From a virus: a DNA stretch of 53,316 nucleotides. The stretch covers positions 1 to 53,316 of the IMG/VR virus record IMGVR_UViG_3300022752_004390; one strand, 5' to 3'. This document shows positions 17,443-25,795 of the stretch, piece by piece (within the stretch, counting starts at the first letter, position 1; each line of letters opens with the position of its first letter). The notes under the pieces were generated by a model. The model ran no database searches, was not told the origin of the DNA, and saw only the letters and a program-made list of their open reading frames with translations. Made by a program: the position numbers and the translations under genes.

Positions 17443-18395
17443 AAAAAGCAATAGTATGCGGAGCAGGTGGTTTTATAGGATCACATTTAGTAAAAAGATT
17501 AAAAGACGAAGGATTTTGGGTAAGGGGAGCAGATTTAAAACTTCCACTATATTCCCAAAGTCCAGCGGATGAATTTTTAGTTGGAGATCTAACTGACCCT
17601 AATTTTGTAAAAAATGTAATATGTGAAGATGTAGATGAATTATATCAACTTGCAGCCGACATGGGTGGAGCAGGATATATTTTCACTGGAGAAAATGATG
17701 CAAACGTAATGCACAACTCAGCACTCATCAATTTGAATATTGCTCATGAAGCAGTTATTAAAAAAGTTAAAAAAGTTTTTTATAGTTCTTCTGCTTGTGC
17801 TTATCCAGAACACAATCAATTAGATCCAGAGAATCCGAAATGTTCAGAAGAATCAGCTTATCCAGCAGCCCCAGATAGTGAGTATGGTTGGGAAAAGTTA
17901 TTTAGCGAAAGAGTTTTCTTGGCATATAAAAGAAATTATGGACTAGATGTGCATATTGCTAGATATCATAATATTTTTGGTCCAGAAGGAACATATAAAG
18001 GAGGCAAGGAAAAAGCTCCAGCCGCACTCTGCAGAAAAGTAATAGATGCAAAAGATAATGGAGAAATTGAAATTTGGGGAGATGGAAAACAAACTAGATC
18101 ATTCTTATATGTTGATGAATGCATAGACGGAACAATTAGATTAATGAGATCAAACTTTGAGGGACCAGTTAATATTGGTTCAGAAGAAATGATTTCTATT
18201 AATGATTTTGCAAATATGATCATAGGGTTAAGTGGGAAAAATATTACTATTAAAAATATTCCTGGCCCACTAGGAGTCAGAGGTAGAAACTCTGATAATA
18301 AATTAATAAAACAAAAATTAAATTGGGCACCTTCAAGACCTCTCAAAGAAGGTATTCAAAAAACATTCGAATGGATTAAAAGCCAAATAAATTAA
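17439..18395 (+). CDS. GDP-mannose 3,5-epimerase-like SDR
   Basis: A 318-residue extended SDR. GAGGFIGSHLVKRLKDEGFW is the dinucleotide site; YQLAADMGGAGYIFTGENDA is the distinctive stretch of GDP-mannose 3,5-epimerases (LAADMGGMGFI-like); SSSACAYPEH and EYGWEKLFSE hold the Ser, Tyr and Lys; RYHNIFGPEGTYKGGKEKAP is the substrate loop, with the GGKEKAPAA sequence shared with plant and bacterial GME. It would convert GDP-D-mannose to GDP-L-galactose and/or GDP-L-gulose. It overlaps the GDP-mannose dehydratase gene by one base. Confidence 0.85.
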   Translation: MKKAIVCGAGGFIGSHLVKRLKDEGFWVRGADLKLPLYSQSPADEFLVGDLTDPNFVKNVICEDVDELYQLAADMGGAGYIFTGENDANVMHNSALINLNIAHEAVIKKVKKVFYSSSACAYPEHNQLDPENPKCSEESAYPAAPDSEYGWEKLFSERVFLAYKRNYGLDVHIARYHNIFGPEGTYKGGKEKAPAALCRKVIDAKDNGEIEIWGDGKQTRSFLYVDECIDGTIRLMRSNFEGPVNIGSEEMISINDFANMIIGLSGKNITIKNIPGPLGVRGRNSDNKLIKQKLNWAPSRPLKEGIQKTFEWIKSQIN

Positions 18396-19540
18396 TGAGT
18401 CAAAACTTTAAAGAAACTTATTACGGAAAAAAAATAGATACTGCAAATATTTTAAATATTGAAGATGCCAGTAGATTAATCAATAATAGAAAAACAGTAG
18501 TTATTACTGGAGTTACTGGTCAAGATGGAAGTCATATGGCGGATTTTTTATTGAAAAATACTGACTATCTAGTATTTGGAGGAGTCAGAAGGTTAAGTGT
18601 TTATAATCATGAAAATATCAAACATATCAAATCTGATAGATTTTATTTAATTAATTTTGATTTAACTGATTCTCATGCAATATCAAGAACAGTAGAAAAA
18701 CTTCAACCAGATTATTTTATTAATTTTGCTGCTCAAAGTTTTGTTGCTAGTAGCTGGGATTTCGCCCGTCAAACTTGGCAAACAAATTCTACATCAGTAC
18801 TTGATATATTAGAAGCAATTAGACTTTATAAACCATCATGCAGATTATATCAAGCTGGATCTAGTGAGGAATTTGGAAACGTAACCTATACTCCTCAAGA
18901 TGAAAAACACCCACTACGCCCAAGAAGTCCTTATGGAGCAAGTAAAGCTGCATCTAGACAACTTATTAAAGTTTATAGAGAATCTTATAACCTTTACGCT
19001 ATACAAGGTTGGTTATTTAATCACGAAGGAGTTCGTAGAGGAGAAGAGTTCGTAACCAGAAAAATAACTAAAAATGTAGCTAGAATTTATTCAGCAATAA
19101 AAAATAATCAAGACTTTATTCCATTAGAATTAGGAAACATAGAGGCTAAAAGAGATTGGAGTGATGCAGAAGATTTTATAGATGGGGTTTGGATGATGTT
19201 AAATCAAGATGTATACAACAAGAATTATAACGGCACACCAAATGATTATGTATTCTCTTCTAACGAAACTCATACAATTAAAGAATTTGTAGAAAAAGCT
19301 TTTTATATAGTTGGAATAAATGGAAAATGGATTGGAGAAAATGAACATTTAATTTATGTATCAGATAACAATAAAACATTAATGCAAATTAACCCTAAAT
19401 TTTATAGACCTGCAGAAGTTGAATTATTACTTGGAGACTCAAGGAGAGCAAGGCAAGAATTAGGATGGGCTCCAAAAATATCTTTTGATAGGCTTATAGA
19501 AAAAATGGTATTGTCAGATATTGAAAAGCTTAGTGAATGA
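18395..19540 (+). CDS. gmd: GDP-mannose 4,6-dehydratase
   Basis: A 381-residue SDR with VVITGVTGQDGSHMADFLL, the well-known GMD start, then NFAAQSFVASSW, AGSSEEFGN, SPYGASKAASRQLIKVYRES (catalytic Tyr and Lys) and FNHEGVRRGEEFVTRKIT, the GMD-specific NHESPRRGE-FVTRKI block. It makes GDP-4-keto-6-deoxymannose from GDP-mannose, the entry to fucose, rhamnose and perosamine-type sugars. The SPR to GVR change in the NHE block is a small deviation. No fucose synthase (wcaG) is recognised beside it; one of the less typed SDR proteins may take that role. Confidence 0.9.
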   Translation: MSQNFKETYYGKKIDTANILNIEDASRLINNRKTVVITGVTGQDGSHMADFLLKNTDYLVFGGVRRLSVYNHENIKHIKSDRFYLINFDLTDSHAISRTVEKLQPDYFINFAAQSFVASSWDFARQTWQTNSTSVLDILEAIRLYKPSCRLYQAGSSEEFGNVTYTPQDEKHPLRPRSPYGASKAASRQLIKVYRESYNLYAIQGWLFNHEGVRRGEEFVTRKITKNVARIYSAIKNNQDFIPLELGNIEAKRDWSDAEDFIDGVWMMLNQDVYNKNYNGTPNDYVFSSNETHTIKEFVEKAFYIVGINGKWIGENEHLIYVSDNNKTLMQINPKFYRPAEVELLLGDSRRARQELGWAPKISFDRLIEKMVLSDIEKLSE

Positions 19541-20514
19541 ATATTCTAGTGACTGGTGGACTTGGTTTTATTGGTTCTAATTTTATTAAATATATAATTA
19601 ATAAAAAAGAAGTTCATTCTATTCTAAATATAGACACCATAGGGAAATATTATGGAGCGGCAAATATAAATAATGTTAAATCTTTTAAGAATGATATTAA
19701 ATATAAATTTGAGGATTTTTGGTTGGAGAATTTAGGTTTTCCCATAGAGATTAAAAAATTTAAAAATATATTAAAAGAAAATAATATAACTCATATAGTC
19801 CATTTTGCTGCAGAATCCCATGTAGATAATTCAATATCTGATCCAAGAAAATTTTTTGAATCTAACATACTAGGAACATTCAACTTATTAGAAATCATTA
19901 GGGATTTTCCAGAGATTAGATTTCATCAAATTTCTACTGATGAAGTTTATGGTAGTTTAGGTAAAGAAGGTAAATTCACAGAAACAACGCCTTGCGCCCC
20001 AAATTCACCATATTCTGCTTCAAAAGCTTCTAGTGATATGTTAGTAAAAGCATATCACCATACCTTTAAAGCCTTAGTTACAATTTCTAATTGTTCAAAT
20101 AATTACGGCCCAAATCAACATAATGAAAAATTTATACCAGTAGTTATCAATTCTATATTAAACAATAAAAAAATACCAGTTTATGGAAATGGAAAAAATG
20201 TAAGAGATTGGATTTTTGTTGATGATCATTGTCAAGCAGTATGGTTAATACTTAATAATGGTAGAATTGGAGAGACTTATAACATAGGCGGAAACTGTGA
20301 AAAAACAAATTTAGAAATTATTAACAATATTTGTCACGCCATGAACCTTGATTCACAGAATTATATATCTTTTGTAGAAGATCGAAAAGGTCATGATTTT
20401 AGATATGCAATTGATAATTCAAAAATTAATAAAGAATTAAATTGGTTTCCAACAACATCATTTGAAGATGGAATATTAAAGACCATAGATTATTATAAAA
20501 ATAAAACTTGCTAA
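19537..20514 (+). CDS. rmlB: dTDP-glucose 4,6-dehydratase
   Basis: A 325-residue SDR: ILVTGGLGFIGSNFIKYI dinucleotide loop, HFAAESHVDNSISDP (the RmlB hallmark), HQISTDEVYGSLG with the catalytic TDE, SPYSASKASSDMLVKAYHHT with Tyr and Lys, and NCSNNYGPNQHNEKFIPVVI. It converts dTDP-glucose to dTDP-4-keto-6-deoxyglucose. It is the last gene of the cassette before the replication block. The RmlD-like gene at 7193 could use a derivative of its product. Confidence 0.92.
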   Translation: MNILVTGGLGFIGSNFIKYIINKKEVHSILNIDTIGKYYGAANINNVKSFKNDIKYKFEDFWLENLGFPIEIKKFKNILKENNITHIVHFAAESHVDNSISDPRKFFESNILGTFNLLEIIRDFPEIRFHQISTDEVYGSLGKEGKFTETTPCAPNSPYSASKASSDMLVKAYHHTFKALVTISNCSNNYGPNQHNEKFIPVVINSILNNKKIPVYGNGKNVRDWIFVDDHCQAVWLILNNGRIGETYNIGGNCEKTNLEIINNICHAMNLDSQNYISFVEDRKGHDFRYAIDNSKINKELNWFPTTSFEDGILKTIDYYKNKTC

Positions 20515-20536
20515 TATTATAAACTTATATTATAAA
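20508..20536 (+). promoter_or_regulatory. leaderless-type promoter of the recombination/replication block
   Basis: TTGCTA (20508-20513), 17 bases, TATAAA (20531-20536), then six bases to ATG 20543. The expected first transcribed base is at or next to the start codon. Confidence 0.55.
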
Positions 20537-20542
20537 TATAGC

Positions 20543-20896
20543 ATGTCTAGCGGTAAATTCACTCCTCATAAACTATGTCAATTTATAGTTAAGAAATATA
20601 TCAAAAATAATGTAAATTGGCCTAGAGAGATAAAGATTGCTAAAACTTTAATTAAAACTAATAAAGGATATTCTTTTTGGAATAGTTTAAGAGAATTAAA
20701 ATTACCTAGTTTAGCTTGGTTTTTAACAGATGAAGGCAAGGCGTTTTTAGCTATAGAGCATAAAAAGAATGAATTATGTTTAGATAATAAACAAGAAAAA
20801 ATAATACTTAATGAAAATAAAGTTGGGGAAGATAAAAAAGTTTGCCAAAAACCTAAAAGTCTGTTAGAATTTATTACATATGGCAAAAAAATCTAA
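20543..20896 (+). CDS. unknown protein preceding the RecA-like gene
   Basis: A 117-residue, Lys-rich protein, with a compact first 75 residues (MSSGKFTPHKLCQFIVKKYI, then an FWNSLRELKLPSLAWFLTDE segment) and a polar tail. No known domain is recognised. It overlaps the RecA-like gene by 17 bases, and its position suggests a role in recombination or DNA binding, as inference only. Confidence 0.6.
   Translation: MSSGKFTPHKLCQFIVKKYIKNNVNWPREIKIAKTLIKTNKGYSFWNSLRELKLPSLAWFLTDEGKAFLAIEHKKNELCLDNKQEKIILNENKVGEDKKVCQKPKSLLEFITYGKKI
20842..20870 (+). promoter_or_regulatory. promoter before the RecA-like gene
   Basis: TTGCCA (20842-20847), 17 bases, TAGAAT (20865-20870), nine bases to ATG 20880. It lies in the coding end of the preceding gene. 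A predicted leader of only one to three bases. Confidence 0.45.
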
Positions 20897-22022
20897 AGAA
20901 GAAATTATTGAATCATCTGGCCCAAGTGCATCAGATAGACTATTATCGTTTTTAAAAGACAATAAAGAAGATCATTACAATTTTGAAGATGAGATATATT
21001 ATAAAGTATCTACTGGTAGCTTAAACCTGGATATCGCTACAGGTGGTGGTTTATGCCCAGGGTTGCATAGATTTATTGGAATGAATGAAGGTGGTAAAAC
21101 CTCAGAAGCATTAGAAGTAACAAAGAACTTTTTGAAATCAGTAGAAAATTCTAGAGCTTTACTTTTTAAAGCAGAAGGAAGATTAAGCAAAGAAATCAAA
21201 GAGCGTTCTGGAATTAAGTTTGTAACTGATCCTAAAGAGTGGGTAGATGGAACTTGTTTCGTATTTGAATGTAATATTTTTGAAACTGTTTCAGAATTAA
21301 TGAAGGATCTTATTCAATCTAATGACGAGAATAAAAGGTACATCTTTATTCTTGATTCGGTTGACGGATTGATGACAAAAGGTGATGCCCAAAAAAGCAT
21401 GACTGAAGCAACTAAGGTTGCTGGAGGAGCAGTTATCTCATCAATGTTGATGAAGAAGATTTCTCTCGCTCTTTCTAAACGTGGTCATATGGCAATCTTT
21501 ATTAGTCAAGTTAGATCAGATATTAAACTTGACCCTTATGCAGCGAATAAGGATATTCGTCAAACTACTGCAACTGGTGGAAATGCGTTATTGCATTTTG
21601 CTAATTGGATTCTCGAATTCGAACCAAAGTTTAATAAAGACCTTATTCTTGAAAAACCAAATGATAGATATGACCCAGTAAAGAATAAGATTATTGGACA
21701 TAATGTAAAAATCGCTATTAAGAAATCCACTAATGAATCCACAAATTCAAAAGTTCAATATCCAATTAAATATGGTCGCAAAGATGGTTCATCAGTTTGG
21801 AAGGAGTATGAAGTAATTGATCAAATTCTTTCTTGGGAATTTGCATCAGCTAAAGGAGCATGGGTAACATTCTCAGATGAAATCATTGCTGAACTAAAAG
21901 AACAAAATTTAGAACTAAAAAAGCAACACCAAGGTATAGATAATCTAAGATCCTATCTAGAAGAAAATAAACCAATCGTTGATTATTTTTATAATAAATT
22001 TATTCAAACCCTTGCTTCATGA
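20880..22022 (+). CDS. RecA/UvsX-like recombinase
   Basis: The 380-residue protein contains the RecA core: TGSLNLDIATGGGLCPGLH leads to a Walker A loop GMNEGGKTSE (residues 67-76), then an acidic residue in FKAEGRLSKE, Walker B RYIFILDSVDGLM near residue 158, and an L2-like region after FISQVRSD ending in TTATGGNALLHFANWILEFE. It should form ATP-dependent filaments on ssDNA for strand exchange and replication restart. UvsX-like C-terminus rather than the bacterial acidic tail. The next gene overlaps its stop by four bases. Confidence 0.9.
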   Translation: MAKKSKEEIIESSGPSASDRLLSFLKDNKEDHYNFEDEIYYKVSTGSLNLDIATGGGLCPGLHRFIGMNEGGKTSEALEVTKNFLKSVENSRALLFKAEGRLSKEIKERSGIKFVTDPKEWVDGTCFVFECNIFETVSELMKDLIQSNDENKRYIFILDSVDGLMTKGDAQKSMTEATKVAGGAVISSMLMKKISLALSKRGHMAIFISQVRSDIKLDPYAANKDIRQTTATGGNALLHFANWILEFEPKFNKDLILEKPNDRYDPVKNKIIGHNVKIAIKKSTNESTNSKVQYPIKYGRKDGSSVWKEYEVIDQILSWEFASAKGAWVTFSDEIIAELKEQNLELKKQHQGIDNLRSYLEENKPIVDYFYNKFIQTLAS

Positions 22023-22438
22023 GATTATTAAATGTTAACGGAACTCTCGTTAACAAAAATGTAAGTAAATATCTAGTAAATTGGAATGGAAAATCCAGAA
22101 GTAAATTACAATTTAAATTCAAACAATTCTTTTATCCTTATTGGAAAAATCACATTGTATATGAAGAGTTTCCAGTTTATGGAAGCATGCTTAAAGTTGA
22201 TTTATTAAATGCAACAAAAAAGATAGCAGTCGAGATACAAGGCGATCAACACGAATCATTCAACAAGTTCTTCCATGATAATTCTAGATTTAAATATCTT
22301 CAAAGTATTAAAAGAGATGTTAAAAAAGAAAAATGGCTTGAAATGAATGAATTTAAATTCCTTCAAGTCTACGAATCTGATCTAAAAACTTTATCACCAC
22401 AATATATAGAAGAAAAGTGCGGAATTTTAATTATTTAA
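22019..22438 (+). CDS. Vsr/DUF559-like PD-(D/E)XK endonuclease
   Basis: A 139-residue protein with a compact nuclease core: SKLQFKFKQFFYPYWKN, then a catalytic pair in LKVDLLNATKKIAVEIQGDQ (D, then ExQ in place of ExK) and HESFNKFFHDN, followed by KRDVKKEKWLEMNEFKFLQV. This is the pattern of DUF559/very-short-patch-like nucleases, some of which act as mobile (homing) endonucleases in phages and others in repair. Here it is embedded in the replication operon with ATGA coupling, which favours a resident role. It could also be a free-standing homing nuclease serving the intron near 47.2 kb; no evidence links them. Confidence 0.65.
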   Translation: MRLLNVNGTLVNKNVSKYLVNWNGKSRSKLQFKFKQFFYPYWKNHIVYEEFPVYGSMLKVDLLNATKKIAVEIQGDQHESFNKFFHDNSRFKYLQSIKRDVKKEKWLEMNEFKFLQVYESDLKTLSPQYIEEKCGILII

Positions 22439-22450
22439 GTGTAAAATTAG

Positions 22451-22717
22451 GTGGTGACTAATAAGAAAAAATTCAATTTTCCAGATGCACTTTTAAAGCA
22501 AATTGATGAATGCAGTTTTGGTGGATATGTTCTTTTTAATTTCTCAAATAAAGGTGAGCCTCAAGTATTCACAAAGTTTGATAATCAAATAAATGCTATG
22601 GCACTTTTATATTATTTAAATACTTGGAGTCAAAGCGTAGATCAACTTAATCTAGAAGCCACAACAGATTTAATTGCCAGAAAAAATGACGAAGACGACC
22701 AAGAAGACGAAGATTAA
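22451..22717 (+). CDS. small acidic-tailed protein, unknown
   Basis: An 88-residue protein starting at GTG (22451, or the adjacent GTG 22454). The body (KKKFNFPDALLKQIDECSFG and a stretch ending in NTWSQSVDQLNLEATTD) is followed by a strongly acidic tail DDQEDED. The layout is like the 74-residue protein at 28639: an antiparallel-looking beta region with G and VF, a helix, then an acidic tail. It probably serves the replication machinery as an adaptor or DNA mimic; this is inference. GTGTAAA precedes the start. Confidence 0.6.
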   Translation: MVTNKKKFNFPDALLKQIDECSFGGYVLFNFSNKGEPQVFTKFDNQINAMALLYYLNTWSQSVDQLNLEATTDLIARKNDEDDQEDED

Positions 22718-22718
22718 C

Positions 22719-22747
22719 TTGACTTTTATTTTTTAATATAGTATCAT
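22719..22747 (+). promoter_or_regulatory. leaderless-type promoter before dnaB
   Basis: TTGACT (22719-22724), 17 bases, TATCAT (22742-22747), then eight bases to ATG 22756. The expected start of transcription is within one or two bases of the ATG. Confidence 0.6.
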
Positions 22748-22755
22748 AATTGTTG

Positions 22756-24240
22756 ATGATTTATTCTATTCAAGTAGAACGACATGTATTAAGTGGTTTA
22801 ATTAAATATCAAAATTTATTTGCAGAAGTAGATATTTTCTTAAATGATACCGACTTCTTTAATGAAGTTCATTCCACAATATATTCTGTTTATAAAAGCA
22901 TAGCTCATAAAGGCGAAAAAGTAGATAAAGTACTTTTAGCAGAAAAGATTAAAAATCTTGGTATATCTTTTAAAGATGATATTAATATATTTGACTACAT
23001 CGAAAACTTGGCATTCTCTCAGATCACAGAAGAAGCCACAATGAATGCTTGCAAAGAATTAATGAAATTAAGAATACGTAGAGAGATAATTCAAACAGCA
23101 GATAAATTAAAATCTTTCATAACAAAAAATGGTGATGACGCAATTGATAAAATTATAGCCGAAGCAGATTCTATTTATAATAATAAAATTTCATCCTATA
23201 TCTCAAAGGATGAACCAATCAATTTATTTGAAGGAGTCGAGGATATAATTGAGGAATTAGGAAATAATCCTAGAGAAGATTCTGGTTTAATTACTGGTTA
23301 TCCAGAGTTTAACAGACTATATGGTGGTTTAAAGAATGGAAACATTTATGCAATCGTAAGTCGTCCAGGTCAAGGAAAATCTACTTGGATAAATGATATA
23401 TGTTTTAACGTAGCAAAGAATCCAAAGAACAAAGTAAAAACATTAATTCTAGATACAGAAATGCAGACTTTTGATATTCAATTAAGAATGGTATCTTCTA
23501 TATCAGATGTACCCATGTGGTATCTTGAAACTGGAAATTGGCGTAAAAATGAAGACATGACTAAAAAAGTTAGAGCAGCTTGGGCGCATGTTAAAAATTA
23601 TGAACATTATCACTATCATGTTGGTAATAAAAACATTGATCAAATCTGTTCTATGATTCGCAGATGGTATTTGTCTAAAGTAGGCAGAGGAAACCAAGCT
23701 TTGATTGCTTATGATTATATCAAACTAACTGGAGAAAAGGTTGGTCAGAATTGGGCAGAACATCAAGCGATTGGAGATAAGATTGACAAACTTAAAAGAA
23801 TTTCAGAAGAAATTAATTGTCCAATCGTAACAGCCATGCAACTTAATAGAACTGGAGAAAACTTTAATAGAAACGCTTCAGCAGTTGTTGATGACAGTTC
23901 AGCTATTTCATTATCAGATAGACTACAATGGTTTGCTTCATTCGTAGCGATTTTCAGAAGAAAAACATTAGATGAATTAGCTTTGGATGGTCAACAATTT
24001 GGAACTCATAAGTTAATTCCAACTAAGACTAGATTCCAAGGTAGAGAAGCAGCGGGTCATCAAGACTTAGTTAGAAGACTAGATGCTACTGGTAAAGAAA
24101 CATGGGCGCAAAATTATTTAAATTACAATGTACAAAACTTTAAGATCGAAGAGCGAGGATCTTTACATGATATCGCTACAAGACAAAGAGAGCAATATCA
24201 ATTAAATGATCAAAGCGCAAATGACGGAGAATTATTGTGA
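22756..24240 (+). CDS. replicative DNA helicase, DnaB family
   Basis: A 494-residue DnaB-type helicase. The N-terminal domain opens with IQVERHVLSGLIKYQNLFAE; the RecA-like motor starts near residue 180 with GLITGYPEFNRLYGGLKNG and has Walker A VSRPGQGKSTWIN, H1a/Walker B-like LILDTEMQTFDIQLRM, and the later VTAMQLNRTGENF and DSSAISLSDRLQ motifs. It unwinds DNA ahead of the phage polymerase and recruits the primase encoded at 24881. The end NDGELL is an acidic-hydrophobic tail also seen on other proteins here. I choose ATG 22756 over upstream TTG codons, consistent with the promoter. Confidence 0.93.
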   Translation: MIYSIQVERHVLSGLIKYQNLFAEVDIFLNDTDFFNEVHSTIYSVYKSIAHKGEKVDKVLLAEKIKNLGISFKDDINIFDYIENLAFSQITEEATMNACKELMKLRIRREIIQTADKLKSFITKNGDDAIDKIIAEADSIYNNKISSYISKDEPINLFEGVEDIIEELGNNPREDSGLITGYPEFNRLYGGLKNGNIYAIVSRPGQGKSTWINDICFNVAKNPKNKVKTLILDTEMQTFDIQLRMVSSISDVPMWYLETGNWRKNEDMTKKVRAAWAHVKNYEHYHYHVGNKNIDQICSMIRRWYLSKVGRGNQALIAYDYIKLTGEKVGQNWAEHQAIGDKIDKLKRISEEINCPIVTAMQLNRTGENFNRNASAVVDDSSAISLSDRLQWFASFVAIFRRKTLDELALDGQQFGTHKLIPTKTRFQGREAAGHQDLVRRLDATGKETWAQNYLNYNVQNFKIEERGSLHDIATRQREQYQLNDQSANDGELL

Positions 24241-24896
24241 ACGTAAAATTAATATCTATAACTAAACCAGATATTGAAGGATTGAAAAATGCAGAAGATC
24301 TAGTTGCGTATTGCGCTAGAGTTAGCAATCCATCAAATCAAATGAATTCTGAATCCGCGCCGAAATTACTTAGCTTTTTAATTAAACATAAGCATTGGAG
24401 TCCATTTGAAATGGTTGATATGACAGTTGAAATTAAAACCAGTAGAGCGATTGCAGCACAAATCTTGAGGCATAGATCATTTAGTTTTCAAGAGTTTAGC
24501 CAAAGATATAGCGTCGCAACAGATTTCGAAGATATTGAATTTAGATTACAAGGAGATAAAAATCGTCAAGTAGGAGAGAATTTATTAGACCCAACAGATT
24601 TAAGATATGCAGATTTGTATAGCTCAGTCAAACAAGCCATAGAAGCTTCAACTGTAGCTTATGATAAGATGATTCAAGGAGGAATTGCAAAAGAAGTAGC
24701 ACGAATGATTCTTCCATTAACAACTGAAACGACAATGTATATGAAAGGGTCGCTTAGAAGCTGGGTTCACTATCTTGATTTAAGAACAGAACAGAATACT
24801 CAAAAAGAACATAGATTAATTGCAGATGAATGTAAGAATATTTTTATTCAAAATTTTCCTATAATAAGTGAGGCATTACAATGGAAAGTGGAATAA
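24237..24896 (+). CDS. thyX: flavin-dependent thymidylate synthase
   Basis: A 219-residue ThyX. The signature RHRx7S is present (R78-H79-R80 to S88 in LRHRSFSFQEFSQRYS), with HWSPFEM upstream and a C-terminal half ARMILPLTTETTMYMKGSLR plus a DLRTEQNTQKEHR region, both typical. It methylates dUMP to dTMP using FAD and folate, raising dTTP for an AT-rich genome; it complements NrdAB. Overlaps DnaB by four bases and the primase by 16. Confidence 0.95.
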   Translation: MNVKLISITKPDIEGLKNAEDLVAYCARVSNPSNQMNSESAPKLLSFLIKHKHWSPFEMVDMTVEIKTSRAIAAQILRHRSFSFQEFSQRYSVATDFEDIEFRLQGDKNRQVGENLLDPTDLRYADLYSSVKQAIEASTVAYDKMIQGGIAKEVARMILPLTTETTMYMKGSLRSWVHYLDLRTEQNTQKEHRLIADECKNIFIQNFPIISEALQWKVE

Positions 24897-25795
24897 ATAT
24901 TCACGAAGTGTTAACCAATATAGGTTATTCACTCAAAGATTGTGGAAAAGAATATAGAGCAAGACCAATCTATAGAGATAGCGACAACGATTCTGTTTTA
25001 AGGATTTATAAAGATTCTGGAAACTGGGTTGATTTTAAAGAAAATATAAGTGGCGATTTCGCTACTTTAATTAAACTTAGTCTAAAATTAGAAACTCAAG
25101 ACCAAGCAAAAACGTGGCTTAAAGAAAAGAATTTTGTTGGAAGCACAGTTCTTAAGGATGAAAAACCAAAGATTAAATCTGCAAAAACTTTTGATAAAGA
25201 TTTACTTTTAAAATTAAAAAAAGATCATGCTTATTGGATTAATAGAGGAGTATCAGAAGAAACCCTAAATCTGTTTTTAGGTGGAGTAGCAGATAATGGC
25301 AAAATGAAAAATAGATACGTATTTCCAATTCTTAATAGTAAAAAAGATATCGTAGGATTTTCTGGAAGAGATTTAAATTCTCAAAGCAAGATCAAATGGA
25401 AGCACTTGGGAGAAAAGATTAATTGGTGTTATCCTTTATTCTTGAATATTGATGACATTCAAAAATCTAAAGAAGTATTCTTGGTGGAAAGTATTGGTGA
25501 TTGTTTATCTCTATGGGAAGCTGGAGTTAAAAATACTATAGTTACTTTTGGATTAGAGGTTAGCGTATCAATTCTAAATATTTTACTAAAAGTTGATCCT
25601 ACTAAAATTTATATATCATTTAATAATGATCAAGAAAAAAATAACGCTGGGAATATTGCGTCAGAAAAAGCTTATAATAAATTATTAAGATATTTTGATT
25701 CAAGACAATTAGAGATTAAATTACCATCCAAGAAAGATTTTGGAGAAATGAGTTCCGAAGAAATATTACAATGGCACAAGAAACCAAAAATTTAA
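24881..25795 (+). CDS. DnaG-like primase without a cysteine zinc finger
   Basis: A 304-residue protein. The first 80 residues occupy the place of the CHC2 zinc-binding domain (RARPIYRDSDNDSVLRIYKD, then GNWVDFKENISGDFATLIKL) but the zinc-binding Cys/His set is missing. The middle includes YWINRGVSEETLNLFLGGV and RYVFPILNSKKDIVGFSGRD as in DnaG. The TOPRIM domain has VFLVESIGDCLSLWEAG (Glu) and IYISFNNDQEKNNAGNIA, where the usual DxD is softened to N-N-D. It probably makes primers with DnaB. Starts 16 bases inside thyX with GTGAGG upstream. Confidence 0.8.
   Translation: MESGINIHEVLTNIGYSLKDCGKEYRARPIYRDSDNDSVLRIYKDSGNWVDFKENISGDFATLIKLSLKLETQDQAKTWLKEKNFVGSTVLKDEKPKIKSAKTFDKDLLLKLKKDHAYWINRGVSEETLNLFLGGVADNGKMKNRYVFPILNSKKDIVGFSGRDLNSQSKIKWKHLGEKINWCYPLFLNIDDIQKSKEVFLVESIGDCLSLWEAGVKNTIVTFGLEVSVSILNILLKVDPTKIYISFNNDQEKNNAGNIASEKAYNKLLRYFDSRQLEIKLPSKKDFGEMSSEEILQWHKKPKI

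Noticed and set aside
17966-18346. A 126-residue minus-strand open frame
   Set aside because: It lies fully within the GDP-mannose 3,5-epimerase-like gene on the other strand and shows no motif or coupling to a neighbour.
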